Source: an uncultured Rothia sp.
GTDB taxonomy: Bacteria; Actinomycetota; Actinomycetes; Actinomycetales; Micrococcaceae
Length of the DNA: 15,618 nt
Assembly: GCF_937976295.1 (NCBI RefSeq)
Contig: NZ_CALJRY010000286.1
Span: 1 to 15,618 of the forward strand
Direction of reading: 5' to 3'
Of the stretch, positions 1-6,534 are shown one piece after another. Position 1 is the stretch's first letter. Each line of letters begins with the position of its first letter. The notes below the pieces were generated by a model. The model did no database searches and was not told the DNA's origin. It worked only from the letters and a program-made list of their open reading frames with translations. Made by a program: the position numbers and the translations under genes.

Positions 1-455
1 GGCTCGGGGGTTGCAGGAGCGGTGGGGGCAGGAGTCTCAGCCTTGGGAGCCTCGGTAGCCTCAGCCTTAGGAGCTTCGGTCTTCGGAGCCTCGGTAGCCT
101 CAGCCTTAGGTGCTTCAGCCTTGGGAGTCTCTGCCTTAGGTGCTTCAGTTGCCTCTGCCTTAGGAGCTTCGGTCTTCGGTGCCTCAGCCTTAGGAGCCTC
201 GGTTGCCTCAGCCTTAGGTGCTTCAGTTGCCTCTGCCTTAGGCGCTTCGGTCTTCGGAGCCTCAGCCTTGGGGGTCTCGGTTGCGTTGCCGCCAGGCAGG
301 GAAGAAGCCTGGGCGGTTGCCTTCTGATCAACAACCTGCTGCTGCTGATCGGCGGGTGCTTCTGCCGCAAAGGTTGCCGGGATTGCCGCCACAGAACCGG
401 CAGTAAAAGCTGCCGCAGCTGCGATCTTGTAAACGCGACGGGTAGTCTTCGACAT
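1..455 (-). CDS. Secreted protein with Lys/Pro/Ala/Glu repeats, N-terminal part only
   Basis: Partial gene: it starts at ATG 455 and runs off the left edge after 151 codons, so its functional domain is not visible. A purine-rich GAGGAA ribosome site lies just upstream on the minus strand. The N-terminus is MSKTTRRVYK, then an Ala-rich hydrophobic stretch (residues 11-30) with a likely signal-peptidase site near residue 30 (ATFA/AE). This suggests export by the Sec route. A Gln/Ala linker (31-58) follows. From about residue 60 to 141 the protein is a tandem array of the pentapeptide APK(A/T)E, mostly interleaved with the tripeptide ATE, and then becomes Pro/Thr-rich. Such low-complexity stretches usually act as flexible wall-spanning linkers in front of a cell-wall enzyme or binding domain; that role is inferred. 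The other strand has an open frame here of Ala/Leu/Gly/Ser repeats, which is a by-product of the repeat and lacks a ribosome site. Confidence 0.85.
   Translation of the reverse strand, partial: MSKTTRRVYKIAAAAAFTAGSVAAIPATFAAEAPADQQQQVVDQKATAQASSLPGGNATETPKAEAPKTEAPKAEATEAPKAEATEAPKAEAPKTEAPKAEATEAPKAETPKAEAPKAEATEAPKTEAPKAEATEAPKAETPAPTAPATPE
60..285 (-). repeat. In-frame coding repeat (APKxE / ATE units)
   Basis: The DNA here consists of 15-nt and 24-nt units, all multiples of three, encoding APKAE, APKTE, TPKAE and APKAEATE blocks. Synonymous differences between copies (for example GCA/GCT and CCT/CCG) show that the repeat is not freshly duplicated. Length variation between strains is expected for this kind of array. 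Confidence 0.85.
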
Positions 456-902
456 TTTTCCTCGATCTCTGAATTATCGGTGGTGAACCTACGCGGTGCC
501 CTCCGTCTTTGAGGGGCAGGCAGATTCACATGCGGGTGTGACTGCTAAAAGGCTAACACCCGACCCTGGGTCTTCTGCCCTCTTAATGCCCACTTTAAGC
601 AACTGTAATGAAATCGTTATAAAAACACCCCCCAAGTTGAGGGTTAATACAGACCAATTATGGTGTTTTGCGGTCATATACTGACATCTGAACACCGGCA
701 ACCCTACATTTTGATTGCATTTGAAGAAAATATGATACTTTCCATAGATAATTTCACCTCGGCTATTTCACCACAGTGAACCTTAAAGTCTCACGTACCA
801 CTTTATAGTTCTATCAAGCACTCCTTGATACCTCTCCCCCACTTATTCCCACCCGGCACGGCAGGCACTCCACACAAATCCCAGGCCTCCTGGCGCACCA
901 GC
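456..902. other. Gene-free AT-rich region with structured leader
   Basis: I see no credible gene in these 447 bases. The short open frames present have no ribosome sites and unusual composition. The stretch next to the secreted-protein start (about 480-585) is dense in inverted repeats and is probably the 5' leader of that gene. A TATAAC hexamer on the minus strand (616-621) is a possible -10 element without a clear -35. The part from about 590 to 830 is clearly more AT-rich than the flanking genes. It contains a perfect 7-bp inverted repeat (TATCAAG/CTTGATA, 812-830) and a 5-bp one (TTCAC/GTGAA, 767-780). Confidence 0.55.
498..582 (-). promoter_or_regulatory. Candidate structured 5' leader with alternative hairpins
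   Basis: Read as minus-strand RNA upstream of the secreted-protein gene, GAGGGCAG (582-575) can pair with CTGCCCCTC (519-511, one bulged base), enclosing a 7-bp stem CGGGTGT/ACACCCG (562-556 with 539-533). The same CTGCCCCTC segment can instead pair with GAGGGC (503-498). The two pairings exclude each other, which is the layout of a riboswitch or attenuator. I cannot assign a known class. Cell-wall genes of actinobacteria are often under the c-di-AMP (ydaO) riboswitch, but I could not match its conserved core here. Confidence 0.35.
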
Positions 903-947
903 AAAAAGCCTCGCCCGCATCCCAAGAATCAGGAATGCAGGCGAGGC
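903..947 (-). terminator. Terminator of the SDR gene
   Basis: A 16-bp stem (908-923 with 932-947, two wobble-type mismatches, 8-nt loop) is followed on the minus strand by five T. It lies 44 bp past the stop of the dehydrogenase gene. Confidence 0.8.
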
Positions 948-990
948 ACGCATCATGACCCCCGCATCAGCGAGCGCAAGAGCGCAAAGC

Positions 991-1791
991 TTAGCTCTCC
1001 CTACGAATCACCTTGAATTGGCTGGGCTGAGCCACCGGGCGAATCGTAATACGGTCAAGGTTCACGTGGTGCGGAACGTTCAACGCAAAGGTCACGGTCT
1101 GCGCCACATCCTCGGCAGTCAAAGGCTTCTCAACGCCCGCATAAACACGGTCAGCCGCCTCCTTAGAACCCAGGCGGTTCAGAGAGAACTCCTCGGTGTG
1201 CACCATGCCCGGGCAAATCTCAATCACGCGAATATTGTTCTCGGCCTCTTCCAGGCGCAGCGCCTCGGTCAGACCGCGAGCGCCAAACTTTGCCGCGTTG
1301 TATCCGGCGCCGCCCTCGTAGCCGTGCTCGGCGGCGGTGGAGGTCAGGTTCAGGATCGTGCCGTGGCCATTCAGTCGCAGCGCCTCCGCGTAGGCGCGAA
1401 CCATGTGCAGGATGCCGAGCACATTCATCTGGTACATCTTCAAATAATCGGCAGGCTTGCCGTCAGCAACCTTATCCACGCCAATAGCGCCGCCGGCAAT
1501 ATTGACCAGGGCGTCAATGGTTCCCTGCTCTTCCAGAATCTGCTCGGCAACGAAGCGCACGGAATGTTCGTCGGTCACGTCGCAGGTGACCGGGTGAGCG
1601 CCGGTCTCCGCGTAGAGGGTGTACAGGCGGTCGGTGCGACGCGCCAGAGCGTAGACGGTCCAGCCGGTTGCTACCAGCTGCTGTACGGTGGCACGACCAA
1701 TACCGCTGGATGCACCGGTCACCACGGCAACTTTGCCGTCGCCAGTATGAGGCAGAAAAGGAGATGCAGGAATGTGGGTGTTCTCAGTCAT
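991..1791 (-). CDS. SDR-family NAD(P)-dependent oxidoreductase
   Basis: Classical short-chain dehydrogenase/reductase, 266 aa, which is the usual length. Visible signatures are the dinucleotide-binding TGASSGIG (residues 25-32) after the first beta strand, an NIAG version of the NNAG motif (97-100), and the catalytic set Asn123, Ser151, Tyr164 and Lys168 (YNAAK). Arg51 and Arg52 after the second strand suggest a preference for NADP. The sequence style (LNLTSTAAEHGYEGGAGYNAAKFG region, EICPGMVHTEEFS) resembles the YdfG group of 3-hydroxy acid or serine dehydrogenases, but the true substrate cannot be read from sequence. It is expected to be cytosolic. The ATG at 1791 is preceded only by a weak AGGA. 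The gene has its own terminator downstream. The membrane-protein gene at 1918-2232 lies upstream on the same strand, with a hairpin (1812-1850) between them. Confidence 0.9.
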   Translation of the reverse strand: MTENTHIPASPFLPHTGDGKVAVVTGASSGIGRATVQQLVATGWTVYALARRTDRLYTLYAETGAHPVTCDVTDEHSVRFVAEQILEEQGTIDALVNIAGGAIGVDKVADGKPADYLKMYQMNVLGILHMVRAYAEALRLNGHGTILNLTSTAAEHGYEGGAGYNAAKFGARGLTEALRLEEAENNIRVIEICPGMVHTEEFSLNRLGSKEAADRVYAGVEKPLTAEDVAQTVTFALNVPHHVNLDRITIRPVAQPSQFKVIRRES

Positions 1792-1811
1792 ACTTTAATC
1801 CTAGTAGAGCG

Positions 1812-1850
1812 ATGCCCGCGGGTGCTCTGATCGAGCAGACTCGCGGGCAT
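1812..1850 (-). terminator. Hairpin between the membrane protein gene and the SDR gene
   Basis: A perfect 9-bp stem ATGCCCGCG/CGCGGGCAT (1812-1820 with 1842-1850) encloses a second 5-bp stem TGCTC/GAGCA (1823-1827 with 1833-1837). On the minus strand it follows the small membrane-protein gene but has no T-run. T-rich sequence is on the opposite side. It ends only 20 bp before the SDR start, so it may be a weak terminator or a leader structure of the SDR mRNA. Confidence 0.45.
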
Positions 1851-1917
1851 ATATTTTGAAATTTTCGATAGTGAGATAGGTTCCGGCGCCACAACCGCCC
1901 GGCGCCCCGTCAAGCCG

Positions 1918-2232
1918 CTACTTGCGGCGGCGAGGCAGACCCCAACGGCTCCTACCACCGTCACGGAACCCGAGGCGGTGCTCAAAATATACGGGCGAGC
2001 TACTACCGGTCTTGATGGTGTCCGGAGGGACCGTACCCTCACGCGCCGAAAGCAGGTAAAGAACCGCAGCGCCCGGCATGAACACAATCAGAGGCAACAC
2101 GAAACGCATGCGCGCCTCGCCGTAACCGCTACTCACCGTCAAATGCCAGATGCACAACGCAACCAGCACCAGGTGCAGTATCAGCAGAACAGTTTCAGAC
2201 GTGCCCAAACCGAAAATACTCAGAGAACTCAT
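1918..2232 (-). CDS. Small two-helix membrane protein, unknown function
   Basis: A 104-aa protein with two predicted transmembrane helices, about residues 14-32 and 44-62. The loop between them is short and polar (SSGYGEARMR). The C-terminal tail is soluble and basic, ending in Arg/Lys. The helix pattern, with a Pro-Gly in the second helix followed by LYLLSARE, resembles the N-terminal domain of cardiolipin synthases (PLDc_N), which also occurs alone in small actinobacterial proteins. That match is tentative and no catalytic HKD motif is present. The start is well supported: GAGGAG lies 4 bases before ATG 2232. The gene faces away from the + strand genes that begin after 2480, so 2233-2487 should hold divergent control signals. 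Confidence 0.7.
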   Translation of the reverse strand: MSSLSIFGLGTSETVLLILHLVLVALCIWHLTVSSGYGEARMRFVLPLIVFMPGAAVLYLLSAREGTVPPDTIKTGSSSPVYFEHRLGFRDGGRSRWGLPRRRK

Positions 2233-2303
2233 GGCAACTCCTCAAAGGTCGTGTACTTTCAGTCTACGCCGCCGCCGCGCCGCTGAGAAGGATTCACCGG
2301 CTG

Positions 2304-2345
2304 TTGATACTGTCACTATTGATACTGTCACTGTTGATACCGCAG
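2304..2345. repeat. 15-bp tandem repeat
   Basis: The unit TTGATACTGTCACTR occurs twice in full (2304-2318 and 2319-2333) and a third, shortened copy starts at 2334 (TTGATACCG). It lies between the divergent genes at 2232 and 2488. Because 15 is a multiple of three, the surrounding frames stay open. Confidence 0.8.
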
Positions 2346-2410
2346 ATTTTCGCGCCTACACTGCAGATGACCGAGGGCAGTATTTTAGGGGCTCTCCCCC
2401 ATTGCCGTTT

Positions 2411-2458
2411 TCCATTGAGTTTGCCGCTGAACTTACCACTGAGTTTTCCGCTGAACCG
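2411..2458. repeat. Degenerate 24-bp tandem repeat
   Basis: Two adjoining units share the pattern CCAYTGAGTTTKCCGCTGAAC. The first begins at 2411 and the second about 24 bp later, and they differ at a few positions. They sit directly upstream of the ORF at 2488. Confidence 0.6.
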
Positions 2459-2487
2459 CCGATTACTCCTCCTATAGGAACCCCCAC

Positions 2488-2802
2488 ATGACAGCAACAC
2501 CACGCCAGCGCATCACCGCACTACACGAGCAGCGCCAAACGCTCCAGCAGAGGGCGCGGCGCATCCGTGCCGCCACCGGAACCCCCTACAGTTCTGAGGT
2601 GCATCTGCTGCTCGGGCAGAGCTACCTCGACCCCGCCAGCTGGCAGGAACTCACCGCCTCCTCCGGGGTACGCGCCGCAGCACGCAGGGCGCAGTTCGCA
2701 CGCCGGTACCGGCGCCTCCTGGCACGTTTAGAAGCCGCCATCGAGCGGTACGAACAGCACAGCGCAGCGCAGAATTCCCCTGGAGCTGAGAGAATGCCGT
2801 GA
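2488..2802 (+). CDS. Small Arg-rich helical protein, unknown
   Basis: A 104-aa protein that I do not recognise. Arg, Ala and Gln dominate and there is no Cys. Two long helical stretches are likely: residues 5-29 (QRITALHEQRQTLQQRARRI) and 60-93 (VRAAARRAQFARRYRRLLAR followed by LEAAIERYEQ). A short loop with Gly/Pro/Asp separates them. The strong positive charge would fit binding to nucleic acid or to a partner helix, but this is only inference. An AGGAA lies seven bases before the ATG. The stop is 19 bp before the valS ATG, so the two are probably cotranscribed. An alternative reading is that this is only leader sequence of valS, but the codon pattern (C-ending third positions) supports a real gene. 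Confidence 0.6.
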   Translation: MTATPRQRITALHEQRQTLQQRARRIRAATGTPYSSEVHLLLGQSYLDPASWQELTASSGVRAAARRAQFARRYRRLLARLEAAIERYEQHSAAQNSPGAERMP

Positions 2803-2821
2803 ATATGAGAAAATAGCCGTT

Positions 2822-5554
2822 ATGGCTGAAAACATTTTGGGCTCAGACTCGCCCGTACAGATTAACGTTCCCGACCGCCCCGCCCTCGAAGGCCTCGAAG
2901 AGAAGCTCTCGCAGCGCTGGGCCGACGAGAAGACCTACGCATTCGACGAGAACACCACTCGCGAACAGGTCTACTCCATCGACACCCCGCCGCCGACCGC
3001 ATCCGGCTCCCTGCACGTGGGTCACATGTTCTCCTACACCCAGACCGACGTCATTGCACGCTACCAGCGCATGACCGGCAAGAACGTGTTCTACCCCCTC
3101 GGCTGGGATGACAACGGCCTGCCCACCGAACGCCGCGTTCAGAACTACTACGGTGTTCTCTGCGACCCCTCCGTGGCAGACAACGACTCCTTCCGTGACC
3201 TGATCACCTGGAAGGCAGACGGCACCCCCAAGCCCGACCGTAGCCAGGCAAAGTGGCCGCGCATCTCCCGCAACAACTTCATTGAACTCTGTGAAGAGCT
3301 CGCGGTTGAAGACGAAAAGGTCTTCGAAAACCTCTTCACCACCCTCGGCCTGTCCGTTGACTGGTCGCGCACCTACCGCACCATCGACGCGCACTCCCGC
3401 AAGGTCTCCCAGCTCGCCTTCCTGAAGGACCTGGAAGCAGGCAACGCCTACATGGCTGAAGCACCGACCATGTGGGACGTCACCTTCCGCACCGCAGTGG
3501 CACAGGCTGAGCTGGAAGACAAGGAACGCCCCGGCGCGTACCACCGCATCAGCTTCCACCGCCCCAACGGCGAGAAGGTCTGGATTGAGACCACCCGCCC
3601 CGAACTGCTGCCCTCCTGCGTGGCTCTCGTGGCGCACCCGGACGACGAGCGTTACAAGCCGCTGTTCGGCACCACCGTCACCTCCCCGCTGTTCGGCGTT
3701 GAGGTCGAGATCAAGGCGCACCCGCTGGCACAGCCCGACAAGGGTGCCGGTATCGCCATGATTTGTACCTTCGGCGACACCACCGACGTCACCTGGTGGC
3801 GTGAACTGCAGCTGGACACCCGCGCCCTCATCGGTCGCGACGGCCGCTTCTCCCGCGAAACCCCCGAGTGGATCACCTCCGCCGAGGGTCGCGAGCGCTA
3901 CGAGCGCATGGCAGGCGCCACCGTCTTCACCGCACAGAAGACCGTCGTGGAAATGCTGGTCGAGGCTGGCGAAATGGACGGCGACCCCAAGCCGATTACC
4001 CACCCCGTGAAGTTCTACGAAAAGGGCGACAAGCCCCTCGAAATCGTGGCTTCCCGCCAGTGGTACATCCGCAACGGTGGCCGTGACGCTGCACGCCGCG
4101 AGAAGCTCATCGAGCGCGGCCGTGAGATGAACTGGTACCCCTCCTTCATGCGTAGCCGCTACGAGAACTGGGTTGAGGGTCTGAACGGCGACTGGCTGAT
4201 TTCTCGCCAGCGTTTCTTCGGCGTTCCCTTCCCCGTCTGGTACCCGCTGGACGCTGAGGGTGAGCCGGACTACGAGAACCCGATTCTGCCTTCTGAGGAC
4301 ATGCTGCCGGTTGACCCCGCATCTCAGGCTGCTCCCGGTTACACCGAGGATCAGCGCGGCGTAGCGGGCGGCTTCATCGCTGACCCGGACGTTCTGGACA
4401 CCTGGGCTACCTCCTCCCTGACCCCGCAGATTGCGACCGGTTGGGGCGTGAACCCGGACCTGCACGCGAAGACCTTCCCCATGGATCTGCGCCCGCAGGG
4501 TCACGACATTATCCGCACCTGGTTGTTCTCCACCGCTGTTCGCGCGGAGACCCTGGCTTCCTCCGTGCCGTGGTACAACACCGCGCTCTCCGGCTGGATT
4601 CTCGACCCGGACCGCAAGAAGATGTCCAAGTCTAAGGGCAACGTTGTGGTCCCCAACGAGGTTCTGGAGAAGTATGGTTCGGACGCTGTGCGCTACTGGG
4701 CTGCTTCCGCTCGCCTGGGTGCTGACACCGCCTACGACGAAGGCCAGATGAAGATTGGCCGCCGCCTTGCCATCAAGCTGCTGAACGCATCCAAGTTCGT
4801 GCTGAACCTGGGCGCTACCGAGAAGTCCGTCATCACTTCTCAGGCTCAGGGTCGCGTGCTCATCAACGCCCTGGACCGCTCCCTGCTGGCTCGCCTGGCA
4901 TACCTGATTGAGGAAGCAACCGCCGCATTCGAGAAGTACGAGTACGCTCGTGCCCTGCAGATTTGCGAGAGCTTCTTCTGGTCCTTCACCGACGACTTCG
5001 TTGAGCTGATTAAGGACCGTGCGTACGGTGCACGCGGCGAGGAGGAGCAGGCTTCTGTTCTGGCGGCTCTGGCAACCACCCTGGATGCTCTGCTGCGCCT
5101 GTTCGCGCCCTTCCTGCCGTTCGTGACCGAAGAGATTTGGTCCTGGTGGCGTGCAGGTAGCGTACACCGCGCCGAGTGGCCGCAGGCACTGCCCATTCTG
5201 GAAGGCACCCTGCTGGCTGAGTACTCTGCACAGAACCCGACTGCTGGCATTTCTGCTCAGTGGGTCCTGGCGGACGCTGACCCGGCTCAGATTGAGTCGC
5301 TGAAGCAGATTCTGCCGGATGTTGCTGAGGCTCTGGGTGGTCTGCGTAAGGCTAAGAGCGACGCGAAGGTTAAGCAGCGCACCGAGGTTGAGTCCGCTAC
5401 TATTGCGGCTCCGCAGGCTCAGCTGGATCGCATTGCCGCTGGCATGGCTGATCTGAAGGCTGCCGGTAACGCTCGTGAGCTGTCCCTGGTGGCGGCTGAG
5501 GGCGAGCTGGAGGTTCGCGATGTTGTGCTCGTTGTGGAAGAAGCAGCTGAGTAA
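2822..5554 (+). CDS. valS: Valyl-tRNA synthetase
   Basis: Class I aminoacyl-tRNA synthetase that charges tRNA-Val with valine in the cytosol. It has 910 aa, close to the actinobacterial and archaeal-type ValRS that lack the long C-terminal coiled coil of E. coli ValS. The HIGH signature appears as HVGH (65-68) after TPPPTASGSL. The KMSKS loop is intact (600-604). Between them is the CP1 editing domain, roughly residues 200-430, with the TTRPELLPSC and GTGAGI-like regions (here DKGAGIAMICTFGDTTD). An anticodon-binding helical domain follows (about 650-800) with WSFTDDFVELIK and FLPFVTEEIWSWW. The start is ATG 2822, with no convincing Shine-Dalgarno sequence directly before it, which would fit coupling to the gene ending at 2802 or a leaderless message. 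The 3' half uses GCT, ATT and CTG more often than the 5' half. A strong terminator follows. Confidence 0.98.
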   Translation: MAENILGSDSPVQINVPDRPALEGLEEKLSQRWADEKTYAFDENTTREQVYSIDTPPPTASGSLHVGHMFSYTQTDVIARYQRMTGKNVFYPLGWDDNGLPTERRVQNYYGVLCDPSVADNDSFRDLITWKADGTPKPDRSQAKWPRISRNNFIELCEELAVEDEKVFENLFTTLGLSVDWSRTYRTIDAHSRKVSQLAFLKDLEAGNAYMAEAPTMWDVTFRTAVAQAELEDKERPGAYHRISFHRPNGEKVWIETTRPELLPSCVALVAHPDDERYKPLFGTTVTSPLFGVEVEIKAHPLAQPDKGAGIAMICTFGDTTDVTWWRELQLDTRALIGRDGRFSRETPEWITSAEGRERYERMAGATVFTAQKTVVEMLVEAGEMDGDPKPITHPVKFYEKGDKPLEIVASRQWYIRNGGRDAARREKLIERGREMNWYPSFMRSRYENWVEGLNGDWLISRQRFFGVPFPVWYPLDAEGEPDYENPILPSEDMLPVDPASQAAPGYTEDQRGVAGGFIADPDVLDTWATSSLTPQIATGWGVNPDLHAKTFPMDLRPQGHDIIRTWLFSTAVRAETLASSVPWYNTALSGWILDPDRKKMSKSKGNVVVPNEVLEKYGSDAVRYWAASARLGADTAYDEGQMKIGRRLAIKLLNASKFVLNLGATEKSVITSQAQGRVLINALDRSLLARLAYLIEEATAAFEKYEYARALQICESFFWSFTDDFVELIKDRAYGARGEEEQASVLAALATTLDALLRLFAPFLPFVTEEIWSWWRAGSVHRAEWPQALPILEGTLLAEYSAQNPTAGISAQWVLADADPAQIESLKQILPDVAEALGGLRKAKSDAKVKQRTEVESATIAAPQAQLDRIAAGMADLKAAGNARELSLVAAEGELEVRDVVLVVEEAAE

Positions 5555-5611
5555 TTTCGCCTAAATTGAGCGTTTCTCGCTTAAATTTATGACGCTACTT
5601 GGGCGTTGAGG

Positions 5612-5649
5612 ACGGGGCGGTACCGATTGACGGTACCGCCCCGTTTTTT
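5612..5649 (+). terminator. valS terminator
   Basis: A perfect 13-bp stem (5612-5624 with 5632-5644, loop GATTGAC), rich in G/C, is followed by a run of six T ending at 5649. This is a textbook intrinsic terminator 57 bp past the valS stop. Confidence 0.95.
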
Positions 5650-6065
5650 GTGCCTGCGGTTCGTTGCAGCTCGCCGGGTGTGAGGCCCCGGCGGCTGACT
5701 TCTAGGGCTCTGACTATGGGCTTTGTTCAAGCTGCGCCCGTGGATGCCTGATCAAGCCCTCTGAGAGTCTTCGCCAGCGCCTCCCCCAACGATGTGGGTT
5801 TTAGCTTGCTGGCCTGTGGGGATTCTGCGGGATTTCCAACCCATTTTTATATTCATCAATGTGCAAAGAGCATAATCAACCTTATGAGATTGACTGTCAC
5901 TTATGTATGATTGTTGATGCGAGGGTTTTATCGTCAGGAGCAACCCTCTATTCAACTTCAGCAACAGACAAACCACCGGTACGAACCTAGACATAACCGC
6001 CCAACCGCACGACAAGAACCCAACCGGCCAGGGGCAGTGATGCCACCCGGCTCTAACCCCGTGCC
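5650..6065. other. Gene-free region with inverted repeats
   Basis: No credible gene is visible. A 108-codon open frame on the minus strand lacks a ribosome site and has an odd composition (many Trp, His and Gly), and I regard it as chance. The middle (about 5845-5950) is AT-rich and holds inverted repeats: GAGGGTT/AACCCTC (5921-5927 with 5942-5948), ATCAAC/GTTGAT (5875-5880 with 5913-5918) and CATCAA/TTGATG (5854-5859 with 5914-5919). A TTGACT at 5890 is -35-like but lacks a partner at the right distance. Confidence 0.5.
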
Positions 6066-6066
6066 A

Positions 6067-6085
6067 GAGTAGGCGCACCCTATAT
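6067..6085 (+). repeat. 19-bp direct repeat, copy 1
   Basis: The sequence GAGTAGGCGCACCCTATAT ends 4 bases before the start codon at 6090. A second copy with 17 of 19 identical bases lies at 6486-6504 in the same orientation, right at the stop codon of that gene. The TATAT part could double as a -10 element, which here would give a leaderless message. Confidence 0.7.
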
Positions 6086-6089
6086 CCTC

Positions 6090-6491
6090 ATGACTTCACA
6101 CTCATTACCTTCCGGTTCCCCCGATAACCCGCACGCGAGGCAGAGCTCCACCCCGAGCTCACCGCCAGGAGCGCAAGCGAACATTTCCCCCGATCAGCTT
6201 CAGCACTACCACACGAGCCTCAACGAATACATCAGCCAGGCGCGTGAGCACGCCCAGACGCTACGTACCAGCTACGCCAACGAAGTGTACGAGCTGTGGC
6301 ATCAGCATATTTCCACCAGCGCCGCAGCCGATGAGGCGAGCATCGCCTCCGGCTCTTTGAACGCTCAGCGGCTCGAAGAGCTGACCCGCAAGTGGGTGCG
6401 CCTCATGCGTGAAAGCCGCGATATGTTGCACCACGAAAGCTCCATTGCGGCGGCACGTGCCGCGGTTGAGGCTAAGCCCCTCCCCGAGTAG
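6090..6491 (+). CDS. Hypothetical protein, 133 aa
   Basis: I do not recognise this protein. Residues 1-32 are rich in Ser, Pro and Asn and probably disordered. Residues 34-75 (from SPDQLQHYHTSLNEY on) and 88-126 look helical, with His, Glu and Arg spread along them, so a small helical bundle or coiled coil is likely. It has no signal peptide, membrane segment or Cys. The ATG at 6090 has no Shine-Dalgarno sequence; the bases before it (CACCCTATATCCTC) would fit a leaderless message. A downstream in-frame start is not obvious. The gene lies alone between two copies of a 19-bp repeat. Codon use agrees with its neighbours, which speaks for a real gene. Confidence 0.6.
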   Translation: MTSHSLPSGSPDNPHARQSSTPSSPPGAQANISPDQLQHYHTSLNEYISQAREHAQTLRTSYANEVYELWHQHISTSAAADEASIASGSLNAQRLEELTRKWVRLMRESRDMLHHESSIAAARAAVEAKPLPE

Positions 6492-6504
6492 GGTCACCCT
6501 ATAT
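6486..6504 (+). repeat. 19-bp direct repeat, copy 2
   Basis: The sequence GAGTAGGGTCACCCTATAT differs from copy 1 only at the eighth and ninth bases. It overlaps the last codon and TAG stop of the 6090 gene (GAG TAG), whereas copy 1 lies in non-coding DNA before that gene. Confidence 0.7.
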
Positions 6505-6534
6505 TTCTGTCACGATTTCTTTCACGCGGCAACG

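Noticed and set aside
22..327. Open + strand frame of Ala/Leu/Gly/Ser/Val repeats
   Set aside because: It is antisense to the secreted repeat protein, which has a signal peptide and a good ribosome site. The open frame results from the coding repeat.
955..1830. Long + strand open frame opposite the SDR gene
   Set aside because: The minus frame has all SDR motifs. The + frame has no family signature and reads through the SDR start and hairpin.
2294..2503. Minus frame with FSGKLSGK and INSDS repeats
   Set aside because: The repeats follow from the tandem DNA repeats and the frame overlaps the start of ORF 2488. No ribosome site was seen.
2843..5167. 774-codon minus frame opposite valS
   Set aside because: valS is unmistakable (HVGH, KMSKS). 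The opposite frame is a shadow caused by biased codon use, with a composition rich in Val, Gly and Gln and no known domain.
5752..6078. 108-codon minus frame in the gene-poor region
   Set aside because: No ribosome site, odd composition (many Trp, His and Gly) and a stretch of AT-rich DNA inside it. Not supported as a gene.
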